A stretch of DNA of 53,884 nt, from positions 1 to 53,884 of the forward strand of contig NZ_JAIPUT010000028.1 in NCBI RefSeq assembly GCF_020055635.1, written 5' to 3'. The notes beneath the pieces were generated by a model. That model made no database searches and had not been told where the DNA came from. It saw only the letters and a list, made by a program, of their open reading frames with translations. The position numbers and the translations under genes are program-made. Of the stretch, positions 1-8,452 are shown in pieces. Each line of letters starts with the position of its first letter. The stretch's first letter is position 1. Source of the stretch: Marivita sp. Lineage in GTDB: Bacteria; Pseudomonadota; Alphaproteobacteria; Rhodobacterales; Rhodobacteraceae.

Positions 1-275
1 TGAGCGAGGAAGAATTCGACGCCGGGTTTGGCGAGATCGAGGTGTTCGATGAGTGGGACGAGAACGACGACGAGCTGGTCTCCGAGTTCGAGTACTCCAC
101 CGGGTTCGAGAATGACTATGACGCGGGAGGCTTCGCTGAGGCCGACGCCGACGCCGACGCACAACTGACTGAAGACGAGTTCGGAGATGCCGTCTTCGGC
201 GAGTACGACCAAGACGACAGTGGTGTCCTCGAGGAAGAGGAAGCGTCCGTCTTTGGCGACGACGATTGGTTCTGA
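1..275 (+). CDS. Acidic EF-hand calcium-binding protein, 3' end
   Basis: The reading frame is open from base 3, so the gene begins left of the window; only about 90 C-terminal residues are visible. The GTG at 42 is internal to this open frame and need not be the start. The product is extremely rich in Asp and Glu. At least three stretches fit the 12-residue EF-hand loop (acidic residues at positions 1, 3 and 5, hydrophobic at 8, Glu at 12): DENDDELVSEFE, DADADAQLTEDE and DQDDSGVLEEEE. The family usually binds Ca2+ in the periplasm or outside the cell, but any signal peptide would lie outside the window. It is convergent with the potA-like gene. Calcium binding is inferred; the specific role is unknown. 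Confidence 0.7.
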   Translation, partial: SEEEFDAGFGEIEVFDEWDENDDELVSEFEYSTGFENDYDAGGFAEADADADAQLTEDEFGDAVFGEYDQDDSGVLEEEEASVFGDDDWF

Positions 276-629
276 TCGTTCTGCGAGAGCAGCGCGCTCC
301 TTCCATGAGGCCAGGATCCCGGCTCACCGTCCCGAAGTCCGGTGTTGCGGTCTTGTTTCTGGCCACAGGCGGCGCCCTTTAGCGGGCGCTGCTGACTCAA
401 CCGTAAATTTCCACCTACCTGACGGCTACAATGGTCGCCATCGCCGACGGTCAATGGCACACCTGTGGCTTGCCCGCCAGAGCCCTGGCATGCGGAGGCG
501 GCGTGCGACCCGTAGTACCGCATCAGGGGTGGGACCAGTCACCATAGCTGCCCGCACCATACCAGCAGCTTGACCGAATGATGGCGGCAACTGCAACAGC
601 GGCGCTGGGCACGCTACCTTCCCGCAGGC
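276..629. other. 354-bp gap without a recognisable gene
   Basis: This lies between two converging genes. Short open frames cross it on both strands, but none has plausible composition or a ribosome-binding site. One GC-rich inverted repeat, GCGCCC / GGGCGC (372-377 and 384-389), could fold into a hairpin but has no U-tract after it. I see no RNA gene. Confidence 0.5.
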
Positions 630-1715
630 TCAGTCGTTCAATACGGTCATGTTGTCCGCATCCCACCCAACCCAGATCATATCACTGCCAACCGACTGGC
701 CAGTTTCGGCATCCACATAGGCCTTGAGCAGTGTATTGCTCCTTTCGCCGACTGCGATCTGCATGGCCATGCGGCTGCCGAGAAAGGTCTTGCCGACGAC
801 ACGCCCTTGCACCGCATTGGCGGTCTGCGGGCGTTCGGCGTGGAAACCAAGCTTTTCAAGCCGCACCGATGCTGTGATCGGCTGGCCTTTGCCCGGGAGA
901 CCCCCTGGAGCCTTGCCGAAAAGGGTCATGCCCTCCCAGTCCATCACCACCTTGTCGTCCTCGGTGCCGCGCATCAGCCCCGAGAGCAGGTTGGTCTCGC
1001 CGATGAATTCCGCCACGAAACGGCTTGCGGGCCGGAAATACAGTTCTTCGGGTGTGCCGTCCTGCTCCACGCGGCCTGCGTTCATGACCACGATGCGGTC
1101 GGACATGGTCAATGCCTCTTCCTGATCGTGGGTCACGAAAAAGAACGTCTTGCTGGTTCGGCGCTGGATCGACTTGAGCTCCTGCTGAACCTGGCCCCGA
1201 AGCTTGGCATCCAGCGCGCCAAGCGGCTCGTCCAGCAGAAGAAGAGCCGGATCGGGCGCCAGAGCACGTGCCAGAGCCACGCGCTGCCGTTGGCCTCCGG
1301 ACAATTGTGCCGGGTAGCGGCTGCCCAAGGTATCGAGTTCGAGGAAGGACATGATCTCGTCCGAACGGCGCTTGATATCCGCCCTGCCCATTCCCTTCAG
1401 CTCCAGGCCGAAAGCAATGTTCTGCGCGACGGTCATGTGCGGGAACAGCGCATAGTCCTGGAACACCATGTTCACATGGCGTTTTTCGGGCGGCTGGTTG
1501 GTCACATCTTCTCCGTCGATTATCACCCTGCCGGAGGTCGGGCGTTCGAATCCGCCAAGAATGCGAAGCGTCGTGGATTTGCCGCAGCCCGACGGGCCGA
1601 GGAAGGTCACGAATTCGCCCTGCGCGATGTCGAGCGTCAGGTTCTCCAGTGCGATGGTGTCGCCGAAATGTTTCGACAGTCCTTCTATGCGGGCGAGCGG
1701 CTTGTCTTGGATCAT
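630..1715 (-). CDS. potA: ABC transporter ATPase, spermidine/putrescine (PotA) type
   Basis: The cytoplasmic ATPase of an ABC importer, 361 residues, the normal PotA length. Visible motifs are Walker A GPSGCGKST (40-48), Q-loop Gln86, signature LSGGQ (138-142), Walker B LLLLDEP (158-164) and switch His196. The C-terminal third is a TOBE-type regulatory domain. It is the last gene of the operon, 3 bp after the potC-like permease. PotABCD-type importers carry polyamines but also other cationic or amine-bearing small molecules. The opine dehydrogenase upstream suggests the cargo may be an amino-acid or opine-like amine. Family is secure; substrate is not. Confidence 0.88.
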   Translation of the reverse strand: MIQDKPLARIEGLSKHFGDTIALENLTLDIAQGEFVTFLGPSGCGKSTTLRILGGFERPTSGRVIIDGEDVTNQPPEKRHVNMVFQDYALFPHMTVAQNIAFGLELKGMGRADIKRRSDEIMSFLELDTLGSRYPAQLSGGQRQRVALARALAPDPALLLLDEPLGALDAKLRGQVQQELKSIQRRTSKTFFFVTHDQEEALTMSDRIVVMNAGRVEQDGTPEELYFRPASRFVAEFIGETNLLSGLMRGTEDDKVVMDWEGMTLFGKAPGGLPGKGQPITASVRLEKLGFHAERPQTANAVQGRVVGKTFLGSRMAMQIAVGERSNTLLKAYVDAETGQSVGSDMIWVGWDADNMTVLND

Positions 1716-1718
1716 GCC

Positions 1719-2522
1719 TCAGGTTTCCTTGTTCATGCGGCGCGTAAAGCGCTCGGCCCAGAGTCCGACCACCGCCGTCAGGATCAGCGCGACGGTCGCT
1801 ATTGCGTTGATTTCCGGGCTCATGCCCGAACGGAGTTTGGCGAATATCAGGACTGGCAGCGTCGGCTCGTAACCTCCCAAGAAGAAGGAGCGGACGAAAT
1901 CGTCGAAGGACAGCAGCAGGCAGAAGATCGAAGCTCCGAGAATAGCCGGAATGAGGTAAGGCATCGTCACCCGCATAAAGGCGATCACCGGGTCGGCGCC
2001 AAGATCGCGCGCCGCCTCAATCTGGCTTTTCGGCAGGGTGGACAGGCGTGCCATGATCACCAGAACCACGAAAGGCACGTTGTGCACAGCGTGCGCCCAG
2101 ACGATTGCGCCCATCCCCGGTTCGATCCCAAGCCAACGGGCGTAGATGCGGAACGCGATGGCCGAGATGATCCCCGGCACCAGCGCCGGCAGCAACGTCA
2201 GTCCGAAGAGCAGGGCGCGGCCCGTGAATTTGCGCCCCTCGAGAAGTACGGCGATCCAGATGCCGACGATCACGGAGATCAGCGTCGAAAGCACCGCGAT
2301 GGAGACGGAGTAGCCAAAGGTCGACAGGACTTCGGTATCGGCGAAGATCCCGGTGTACCAATCCAGCGTCCAGGACCGGATCGGAAAGCCGATGAAATTT
2401 GAATCCTTGAAGCCCATCATCACCATGAGGATCAGCGGCACGAAGACATAGAGGACAAATGCCCAGTAGACACAGGTGAGGAAGATGCGGTTGCCGCGGA
2501 ACAACTCTACACGATCGTTCAT
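1719..2522 (-). CDS. potC: ABC transporter permease, PotC type
   Basis: Inner-membrane permease of 267 residues with about six hydrophobic helices, starting near residue 13. The cytoplasmic EAA loop that docks the ATPase is seen as EAARDLGADP followed by a Pro-containing helix start. It begins inside the stop of the potB-like gene (ATGA, 4-bp overlap) and ends 3 bp before the ATPase gene, so the three are translationally coupled. It forms a heterodimeric channel with the PotB-like subunit. The substrate is unknown. Confidence 0.87.
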   Translation of the reverse strand: MNDRVELFRGNRIFLTCVYWAFVLYVFVPLILMVMMGFKDSNFIGFPIRSWTLDWYTGIFADTEVLSTFGYSVSIAVLSTLISVIVGIWIAVLLEGRKFTGRALLFGLTLLPALVPGIISAIAFRIYARWLGIEPGMGAIVWAHAVHNVPFVVLVIMARLSTLPKSQIEAARDLGADPVIAFMRVTMPYLIPAILGASIFCLLLSFDDFVRSFFLGGYEPTLPVLIFAKLRSGMSPEINAIATVALILTAVVGLWAERFTRRMNKET

Positions 2523-3505
2523 CTCGGGTCTCCTTTACGCAAGGCACTCATGATCTTCTGGAAGGCCGCCGTGATCAGCAGCGCTGCCGCGAACATGATC
2601 GTGGCAAAGGCCGCACCGGTGGGCCATTGATCACCGGCGACGTGGAAAAAGCCCGCGATGGTCTCGGCGAAGACCGTGGTCGACGGCCCGCCCAGCAGGA
2701 CCGGGGTCGCGTAGAAACCGGTCGAGATCAGGAACACAAGTGTGCACCCCGAGGAAATGCCCTCGATCGTCAGCGGAAGCGATATCCGGCGGAAACGGGT
2801 CCACGCCCCCGCACCCAGATCGGCGGCTGCCTCGTTCATGCTCTTGGGCAGCTTCTCCAGCGCCGAATACAGCGGCAGCAGCATGTAGAGCGAGGTCAGG
2901 TAAACGATGCCGACCCCCATTGAGAAGCTGGTATACATGAAGGGGATGGGTCGATCGACGAGACCAAACGTTGTCAGCACCAGATTCACGGCACCGGTAT
3001 TCCCCAGCAAAATCATGATGGCATAGGTTCGCACGATCTCGCCCACCCAGAACGGGATCAGAAGGAGAAGCAGGAACAGCATCTGGTTCTTGCGGCTTAC
3101 GTGACGGGCCAGGAAATAGGCGACGGGGTAGGTGATGAGCAGGGTACAGAAGGTGAATACCCCGGCAAAGATCAGCGTCCGGAAGAACGGCATCCAGAAG
3201 ATGCTGTCGCCGAAGAAGCGGACATAGTTATCGAGCGTGAAGTTCTGTTCCACGCCCGGTGCGACAGGATAGGCATCGGTCAGCGACACCCGGAACATCT
3301 GTAGCATCGGGCCCAGGTGCTGCGAAAGCACCCACAGGATGGGAAAGGCGGCGAGGATCAGGAACTGCCGGCGGGGCGAGGCCGTCGCAACCCGCACCAA
3401 CGCATGATACGGCCCCCAGCCGGACAAGCGGCCCCAGAATACCGGAGTTGAATTGCCGCCTCCGATGTTTCGTGTGGTCTGCTCCGAGGATACGTTCTGC
3501 GTCAT
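2519..3505 (-). CDS. potB: ABC transporter permease, PotB type
   Basis: Inner-membrane permease of 328 residues. The first ~45 residues are a hydrophilic N-terminal extension, followed by about six membrane helices. The EAA loop is present as EAAADLGAGAWTRFRR. It overlaps the potC-like gene by 4 bp. The gap to the upstream binding-protein gene is 74 bp and holds a strong GC-rich hairpin, a place where ABC operons often lower expression of the membrane subunits relative to the binding protein. No strong Shine-Dalgarno is seen before the ATG. Confidence 0.87.
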   Translation of the reverse strand: MTQNVSSEQTTRNIGGGNSTPVFWGRLSGWGPYHALVRVATASPRRQFLILAAFPILWVLSQHLGPMLQMFRVSLTDAYPVAPGVEQNFTLDNYVRFFGDSIFWMPFFRTLIFAGVFTFCTLLITYPVAYFLARHVSRKNQMLFLLLLLIPFWVGEIVRTYAIMILLGNTGAVNLVLTTFGLVDRPIPFMYTSFSMGVGIVYLTSLYMLLPLYSALEKLPKSMNEAAADLGAGAWTRFRRISLPLTIEGISSGCTLVFLISTGFYATPVLLGGPSTTVFAETIAGFFHVAGDQWPTGAAFATIMFAAALLITAAFQKIMSALRKGDPR

Positions 3506-3528
3506 GCTGTCGACTTTCGGAAGATTTA

Positions 3529-3557
3529 CTCCCGGCAGGCGCGCGGCCGGCCGGGAG
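3529..3557 (-). repeat. GC-rich hairpin in the potD-potB gap, flanked by 9-bp direct repeats
   Basis: A perfect 8-bp inverted repeat, CTCCCGGC (3529-3536) and GCCGGGAG (3550-3557), encloses 13 bases. TTTCGGAAG occurs as a direct repeat on both sides (3515-3523 and 3562-3570). Read on the minus strand, the hairpin is followed by TAAATCTTCC rather than a U-run, so it is more likely an mRNA-stabilising or attenuating element than an intrinsic terminator. Confidence 0.55.
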
Positions 3558-3579
3558 CGGATTTCGGAAGACCGTAAGG

Positions 3580-4689
3580 TCAGGCCGCCTTAATCGCCTC
3601 GACCGCGGGATCGACGAGGCTGTATTTCAGGTCGTTGGCCTCGGCGCGGAAGAATTGCAGGTTGGCCAGTTGCTCTTCAGGGAACGAGGTCGACTTTCTC
3701 TCCAACTCGCTGAGGTATTGATCGGCACCCTTGTAGGTCGAGATGAAGCCCGACGCCTTGGTCATCGCCGCGCCGATCTCGGGAGAGGCGAGGATCGCGT
3801 CGAGGAATTTGTACGCGTTGTCCGCGTTGGGCGCGTTGTTGGCGATGTTGTAGGTGTAGACGAAACCGTAGGAGCCTTCGTTCGGTATCGTCATGCCCAG
3901 CGGGAAGCCGTCGTTGATCAACGCCGCGGCGGGCCCGTTCCAGCTGTGACCCAGCACTATATCCTGGTTGACCATCATCTGTTGGAATTCGGCGCCGCTG
4001 TCGTAGTACTTGCGGACCAGCGGCTTGTGCTCGATCAGGAAGTTCTTGGCCTCCTCCACGATTTGCGCAGCCTTTTCCGGGTCATCCATGTACTCGACCA
4101 TGTTGCCGTCATAGCCCATCATCAGCATGACGACGCTCATCATATCCTGAATGATATAGGCAGTCTGGTTCCTGTAGTCCTCGCTGAACAGCGTGTCCCA
4201 GGTCATCGCCTCTTCCTGGGTGACGAAGTCGGTGTTGTAGGACAGCACTTCCATCCCGGACAGGATTGGTGCGCCCCACTTGTTGCCATTGATCGTGGCC
4301 CAGTCGGATTCCGAGAATGTGGGGTTGATGTTGTTCCAGTTGGACAGTCGGTCGGTGTCCAGCGGCGCGAGCAACTGACTGTCGATGAACTGCAGAAAGC
4401 GGTGGCCCGCGACAGTCATGATGTCAACGGTGGGATTTGGCTGCTCGGCGGCCAAGAGGTTAAACTGTTTGCCCTGGTCGTCCACCAAGCGGATGTTCAC
4501 CTTGATTCCGGTATCCGCCTCGAACTGCTTCTGGAAGCTTTCCGGCACAAAGTCGTTGTAGGTCCAGATATTGACCTCTCCACTCGACTGGGCCGAGGCG
4601 CGCCGAATATACATTGGCGAGGCCAGCACTGCGCTGGTCGCAGCGGCCGAATGCAGAAAGCGGCGGCGATTTAGGATCAGTTTTGACAT
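3580..4689 (-). CDS. potD: Periplasmic substrate-binding protein, PotD/PotF type
   Basis: 369 residues. The N-terminus carries a twin-arginine-like signal (RRRFLH at 8-13, then a hydrophobic stretch and an Ala-rich cleavage region near ASAQS), implying export in folded form. The mature part begins VNIWTYNDF, typical of the PotD/PotF family. A good ribosome-binding site (AAGGAG) precedes the ATG. It delivers ligand to the PotB/PotC channel encoded downstream. It follows the opine dehydrogenase gene by 73 bp. Polyamine specificity cannot be assumed. Confidence 0.87.
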   Translation of the reverse strand: MSKLILNRRRFLHSAAATSAVLASPMYIRRASAQSSGEVNIWTYNDFVPESFQKQFEADTGIKVNIRLVDDQGKQFNLLAAEQPNPTVDIMTVAGHRFLQFIDSQLLAPLDTDRLSNWNNINPTFSESDWATINGNKWGAPILSGMEVLSYNTDFVTQEEAMTWDTLFSEDYRNQTAYIIQDMMSVVMLMMGYDGNMVEYMDDPEKAAQIVEEAKNFLIEHKPLVRKYYDSGAEFQQMMVNQDIVLGHSWNGPAAALINDGFPLGMTIPNEGSYGFVYTYNIANNAPNADNAYKFLDAILASPEIGAAMTKASGFISTYKGADQYLSELERKSTSFPEEQLANLQFFRAEANDLKYSLVDPAVEAIKAA

Positions 4690-4762
4690 GGCTGTTCTCC
4701 TTGTTGGGTTTGGCAGTTTCTTGTTGGTCGGTCGTAAATTGGTGTCGGACGGTGCAAAATGG

Positions 4763-5893
4763 CTATTGCAGCAGACCGGTTTTTGCCGCCCGCCTCAGAT
4801 CTTCAAGGCTGTGGCTGCTCAGATCAAGGGCTTTCAGAATCTCGTTCTCTTCTTCGAAGTCCCGCCCGTACATGGCCGAAAAGATCCGGATGCCTGCCTC
4901 GTGAAGTGGCGCCGGGTGTCCCGTCAGCCGACCAAGTGCGGCGGTCAGGACCAGCCCGTAAGGGACGTCTTCGGTGACGTAGCGGCTGTCGGCGGTAGCC
5001 GGTCCGATGCCACCGTTGCCCTGCATGTGCATCTGCTGATTCATTTCCGAAATCGAGGCGATTGGGACATGGAACGACAGGTGGAAATGCTCGAAGATCG
5101 TCTTCACCTCAAGACCCAGCGCCCCGGCGATTTCCAGGCGTTCCAGATCCAGTTGTTCCAGCAGGCGTCCCACCTTCGGCGTGACGTTCGCGCCCTGGCT
5201 CCAGGTCTCGCCGTGTTCCATCCGGGTGATATTGCCCAAGGCAATGCCCATATGGTTCTGTGGATTGAGGTTCGAGAGCGAGATCGCGAGCAACCCGTCA
5301 CGCGGCTGGAATCGATCGCCAAACAGCGTCTGACAAAGGCAGAGCGCCTCGTTGGAACGCGCTTCGGGAACCGTGCAGAGATCGACGCGGCTGCGCACTG
5401 TGTTTACCTTGACCTCGGCCCCGGATTGCCGCCGACCGGTACAGATCGTGGTGCCCCAGGCGGTGATCGGTACGGTGATGCCCCGCTCGGCCAGAAGTTG
5501 CATCAGATAGATCGCACCCAAGGAAGCGTGCGAAGAAACAATCACGTGATGACGTTCCTCGATATGCGGCGCCAACGCGTCCAGCACAGCTTTGTGGCCA
5601 TAACCCGGCAGTGCGACAATCAGAACGTCATTCTGTCGCGCCAGCTTATCCGGGTTGTCCGCAATTCGGGGTTTCAGCGTGGCCTCCAATGCCCCGACAG
5701 CAGTCAGAGCCTGCCCCGCCGCAAGGTCTGCCGTGCCACTGCCCGAAGGCGACCAGAGCATCGGGTCATGACCCGCATCATGCAGCAACGCTGCTGTTCC
5801 GAATGCGATCGAGCCCGCGCCCGCCAATCCTACAGTTTTGCCCAAAATCCCTACCTGCTTCGCTATGTCAGCTGCTTCATGGAAAAATGCCAT
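4763..5893 (-). CDS. NAD(P)-dependent opine (octopine/nopaline-type) dehydrogenase
   Basis: 376 residues. The N-terminal Rossmann domain shows VGLAGAGSIAFG (21-32) for dinucleotide binding; the C-terminal half is the alpha-helical octopine dehydrogenase domain. His214 (in NPQNHMG) and Asp309 (in VTEDVPYG) are 95 residues apart, the same spacing as the His-Asp dyad proposed for Arthrobacter CENDH (His202/Asp297), so the catalytic pair appears intact. The family reversibly joins an amino acid and a 2-oxo acid by reductive amination. Next to an importer, hydrolytic or oxidative use of an imported opine is plausible; biosynthesis of an opine is the alternative. It lies 32 bp after the CMD gene. 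The start has only a weak Shine-Dalgarno and could be slightly downstream. Confidence 0.82.
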   Translation of the reverse strand: MAFFHEAADIAKQVGILGKTVGLAGAGSIAFGTAALLHDAGHDPMLWSPSGSGTADLAAGQALTAVGALEATLKPRIADNPDKLARQNDVLIVALPGYGHKAVLDALAPHIEERHHVIVSSHASLGAIYLMQLLAERGITVPITAWGTTICTGRRQSGAEVKVNTVRSRVDLCTVPEARSNEALCLCQTLFGDRFQPRDGLLAISLSNLNPQNHMGIALGNITRMEHGETWSQGANVTPKVGRLLEQLDLERLEIAGALGLEVKTIFEHFHLSFHVPIASISEMNQQMHMQGNGGIGPATADSRYVTEDVPYGLVLTAALGRLTGHPAPLHEAGIRIFSAMYGRDFEEENEILKALDLSSHSLEDLRRAAKTGLLQ

Positions 5894-5925
5894 GGTGGAA
5901 TGTCATCCCCTTAAACGGCACGTAT

Positions 5926-6516
5926 TCAACCAACAGTCTTCGGGGGCCGAACCGGTTCGCCGAGCACATGCATTAGTCGGTTAGCCCACCCAAAAAGCGC
6001 GGAAGACAAGATGAGGTCCAGAATTTCGGCCTCATCCAGACCTGCGCTTATCAGTGCCGCCATATGCTGCGGACCCGCCTGTGACGGCGTCTCCGACAGT
6101 GCGACCGCAAAGTCAAAGATGGCCCGGTCCCGCGGGTCAAGTTCCGCCTGCGCACCGTCGCGGAACAGCTTGTCTGTCACATCTGTAGATTTTTCGAGAT
6201 CCGCATGACGCGCCGCATGCACGGCGGCACAATAGATACAATGGTTGACCATTGAAGCCGCCAGCGCACCCAGCTCCCGCTCGGCTCGGCTCATCCCACC
6301 CCGGTCATACATAATGGCGTTGAATAGCGGCGAACGTACCTGCAAGCTCTCGACGTCATGCGCGAGGGTAAGCACGTATTCGGATATCTTGGTGTTCGAA
6401 GGCGTGACCTGCAGCGCGGCCAGCTGATCGGCGCTTGCGTCCTTCAGGTCGACGGGCTTCACACGAGGCTGCCAATGCGGGACGGTGCGTGTAAATTTCG
6501 TGATCACTTCGGTCAT
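5926..6516 (-). CDS. AhpD/CMD-fold peroxidase-related protein with CxxC
   Basis: 196 residues. The carboxymuconolactone-decarboxylase/AhpD core has the redox motif NHCIYCAAVH with Cys93, Cys96 and His100, and an upstream Glu typical of the family. Such proteins act as thiol peroxidases or disulfide reductases in the cytoplasm. The start codon overlaps the stop of the next CMD gene by 4 bp (ATGA), so the two are coupled. From memory, it resembles the paired CMD families named after Avi_7169 and Avi_7170; I could not check this. Its role in the operon is unknown; protection from peroxide made by the flavoprotein is one option. Confidence 0.8.
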   Translation of the reverse strand: MTEVITKFTRTVPHWQPRVKPVDLKDASADQLAALQVTPSNTKISEYVLTLAHDVESLQVRSPLFNAIMYDRGGMSRAERELGALAASMVNHCIYCAAVHAARHADLEKSTDVTDKLFRDGAQAELDPRDRAIFDFAVALSETPSQAGPQHMAALISAGLDEAEILDLILSSALFGWANRLMHVLGEPVRPPKTVG

Positions 6517-6980
6517 GCGTAACCATCCTTCATCAACCGCAGTCCAGCAATCACCCGAAGCTGATATGCAAGAAAGGCGTTCAGCTCACAAAGCCGTACG
6601 ATGTCGGCATCCGAGATGCCCGCCGCCTGCAGACCTGCAATGTCTGCCGCAGTTACATTGCGGGTGTCGGTAGCGACCTTGTCCATGAACGCAACAACGG
6701 TCTCGAGCCCATCGTCGGCCCCATCCTGCGAAGGTTCCGCCAGCGAAGCGAAAGCGCCCGCGCTCGCTGCATATTGGTCGGAGAGTGCGCGTTCGTCATA
6801 TTGTAACGCGATCCGCGCTGCAAAGGCGGCCCGGAGTTCATGCGACCATCGTCCGTAATCCTGCGGCCTCAGCACGGCCTCTTCGGCAGCCTGGGTCATT
6901 TTGAAGATCTTTGCACGTCCCTCGACGGCATCCCCGGGAGCGTTGCCCAATCCTGCGCTTTTCAATGCAGTTGTATTCAT
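6513..6980 (-). CDS. CMD-domain-like protein lacking the CxxC motif
   Basis: 155 residues from the ATG at 6980 (MNTTALKS), 5 bp after the flavoprotein stop; the longer open frame upstream would run into that gene and is rejected. The helical C-terminal half (ELNAFLAYQLRVIAGL) resembles the CMD fold, but the only cysteine is in LCELNA and there is no CxxC pair, so redox activity of the AhpD kind is unlikely. Its coupling by ATGA to the CxxC-bearing paralogue suggests the two form a complex, with this one as a structural or binding subunit. Function is not known. Confidence 0.7.
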   Translation of the reverse strand: MNTTALKSAGLGNAPGDAVEGRAKIFKMTQAAEEAVLRPQDYGRWSHELRAAFAARIALQYDERALSDQYAASAGAFASLAEPSQDGADDGLETVVAFMDKVATDTRNVTAADIAGLQAAGISDADIVRLCELNAFLAYQLRVIAGLRLMKDGYA

Positions 6981-6985
6981 ATCTA

Positions 6986-8452
6986 TCAGGCCACTTTCTC
7001 TTTCTTTCCCGCGAAGGCCGCCTCTGATGGGACCCATTCGCTGCCATCGAGTTCCGGTTTGTCGTAGTCCAGCATCGCCTGCCAGTGCTTGTCTATGTCT
7101 TCGGCGTAAAGCTTCGCCGCAAGGGCGCGCGCCATCCAGCCGGCCCCCTCCGAGATCCCCGGAATGTCGCCACTGACCTTGCCGAGGCTGGCTGAGGCGC
7201 CGTAGTTGAAGCAGTAGACATTGGACAGCCAAGGCGCCTGCCCGGGCACCTTCTCACGGAAGGTGAAATCATCGTTCAGATAAGGAAACCGGCCCAGATC
7301 GCTGGAGGCTTCAGCAGCCGGTGGCGTATAGACGTCCTGCCAGAGAAGGATGTCGTTCGCGGCCTCACCGAACTCGGTCCGCGACATCGGATTGATGTTG
7401 AAGCCGGTGCCGAGGATCATGAAATCCGCTTCATACTTGGTCCCATCGGCAAAGCCCAAGATGACAGCGCCATCGCTCTCGGTTGCTGTCTCCACCGCCT
7501 TGCCAAAATGAAAATGAGCATTTGGATGGCGGCTGACACGTTTGGTGGAGCCATGTGGCGGCGGCGTCTGCGTGGCAAAGGAATATTGCATGAAGCGCCA
7601 GCGCCATTCATCGGGCAGGCTGGCGAAACCGGCGGTAAAACCGAAAGAGCCAATGCCCATCATCTTGTTGATGGTCGGCATTTCCTTACGGCGGATCAGG
7701 TGGCGAACCTCGGCTGCTCCGTGCTCCAGCGCTTCGGCGGCATTGTCCACAGCAGAGGCACCAACGCCCACCACCGCTATGCGCTTGCCTTTCAGCGCGT
7801 CAAAATCGATCTCGTCGGCGCTATGAGCCCAGAATTTGCGGTCCAGGCCTTGCACGAAACCCGGGATATTCGGCTCGCCGGTACCATCGCGCCCGGTGGC
7901 AAAAACCACCTTGCGGGTCAGGATTGACGTCGCCGTCGTGCCCGACAGGTGAAGGCGCAGCAACTCGCCCTCGGGTACCACCCGATCGACAGACACTCCG
8001 TTCTCGATCGGAATCTCAAGCACCCTGCGATACCACTGAAGGTATTCCATCCACATCGGCCGCGGGATCTTATCCAGCGCGTCCCACTTGTCGGACCCGA
8101 ACTGCGCGCGGTACCACGCCTGAAAGCTCAGCGCGCCATGGCCATAGGCCGGGCCGGTCAGTTCCTTTGGGGACCGAAGCGTCTCCATGCGCGCATAGGT
8201 CAGCCACGGGCCTTCCAAGCCTTCCGGGCTGCGGTCCAAAACCCGAATATTGTGAATACCACCGGTCTTCAGCGCCATCCAGGCCACCATGCCGCACATG
8301 CCGCCGCCGATGATCACCATATCGCTGACGCCTTCACGAGGAGGCACCCAATCCTTGCCCGGCCAACAGAGGAATTTCAGGTCTTCACTCAACCGCGCTT
8401 CGAGCGCGGGCAGACCCAAACCATCGATCTTGGGAGTGGTATCCAATGTCAT
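6986..8452 (-). CDS. FAD/NAD(P)-binding oxidoreductase, monooxygenase-like
   Basis: 488 residues. FAD-binding IIGGGMCG (47-54), a second dinucleotide motif GVGASA (229-234) and an ATGRDG linker (185-190) give the two-Rossmann layout of flavin-containing monooxygenases and N-hydroxylases. I do not see a clear FMO fingerprint (FxGxxxHxxxY/F), so hydroxylation, amine oxidation or dehydrogenation all remain possible. The ATG at 8452 is chosen over one 19 codons upstream because it overlaps the MFS gene stop by 4 bp, like the other junctions in this operon. An amine or sulfur compound is a likely substrate class given the neighbours. Confidence 0.75.
   Translation of the reverse strand: MTLDTTPKIDGLGLPALEARLSEDLKFLCWPGKDWVPPREGVSDMVIIGGGMCGMVAWMALKTGGIHNIRVLDRSPEGLEGPWLTYARMETLRSPKELTGPAYGHGALSFQAWYRAQFGSDKWDALDKIPRPMWMEYLQWYRRVLEIPIENGVSVDRVVPEGELLRLHLSGTTATSILTRKVVFATGRDGTGEPNIPGFVQGLDRKFWAHSADEIDFDALKGKRIAVVGVGASAVDNAAEALEHGAAEVRHLIRRKEMPTINKMMGIGSFGFTAGFASLPDEWRWRFMQYSFATQTPPPHGSTKRVSRHPNAHFHFGKAVETATESDGAVILGFADGTKYEADFMILGTGFNINPMSRTEFGEAANDILLWQDVYTPPAAEASSDLGRFPYLNDDFTFREKVPGQAPWLSNVYCFNYGASASLGKVSGDIPGISEGAGWMARALAAKLYAEDIDKHWQAMLDYDKPELDGSEWVPSEAAFAGKKEKVA

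Noticed and set aside
372-389. GC-rich inverted repeat as a terminator for the EF-hand gene
   Set aside because: No U-tract follows on either strand and it is about 100 bp from the stop.
807-2402. 531-codon plus-strand open frame
   Set aside because: It is antisense to the potA- and potC-like genes, is rich in His and Arg as GC-rich shadow frames are, and has no domain or ribosome-binding site.
630-4689. Calling the ABC system a dedicated spermidine/putrescine importer
   Set aside because: The family fits, but the operon context (opine dehydrogenase and others) argues against assuming polyamines as the natural cargo.
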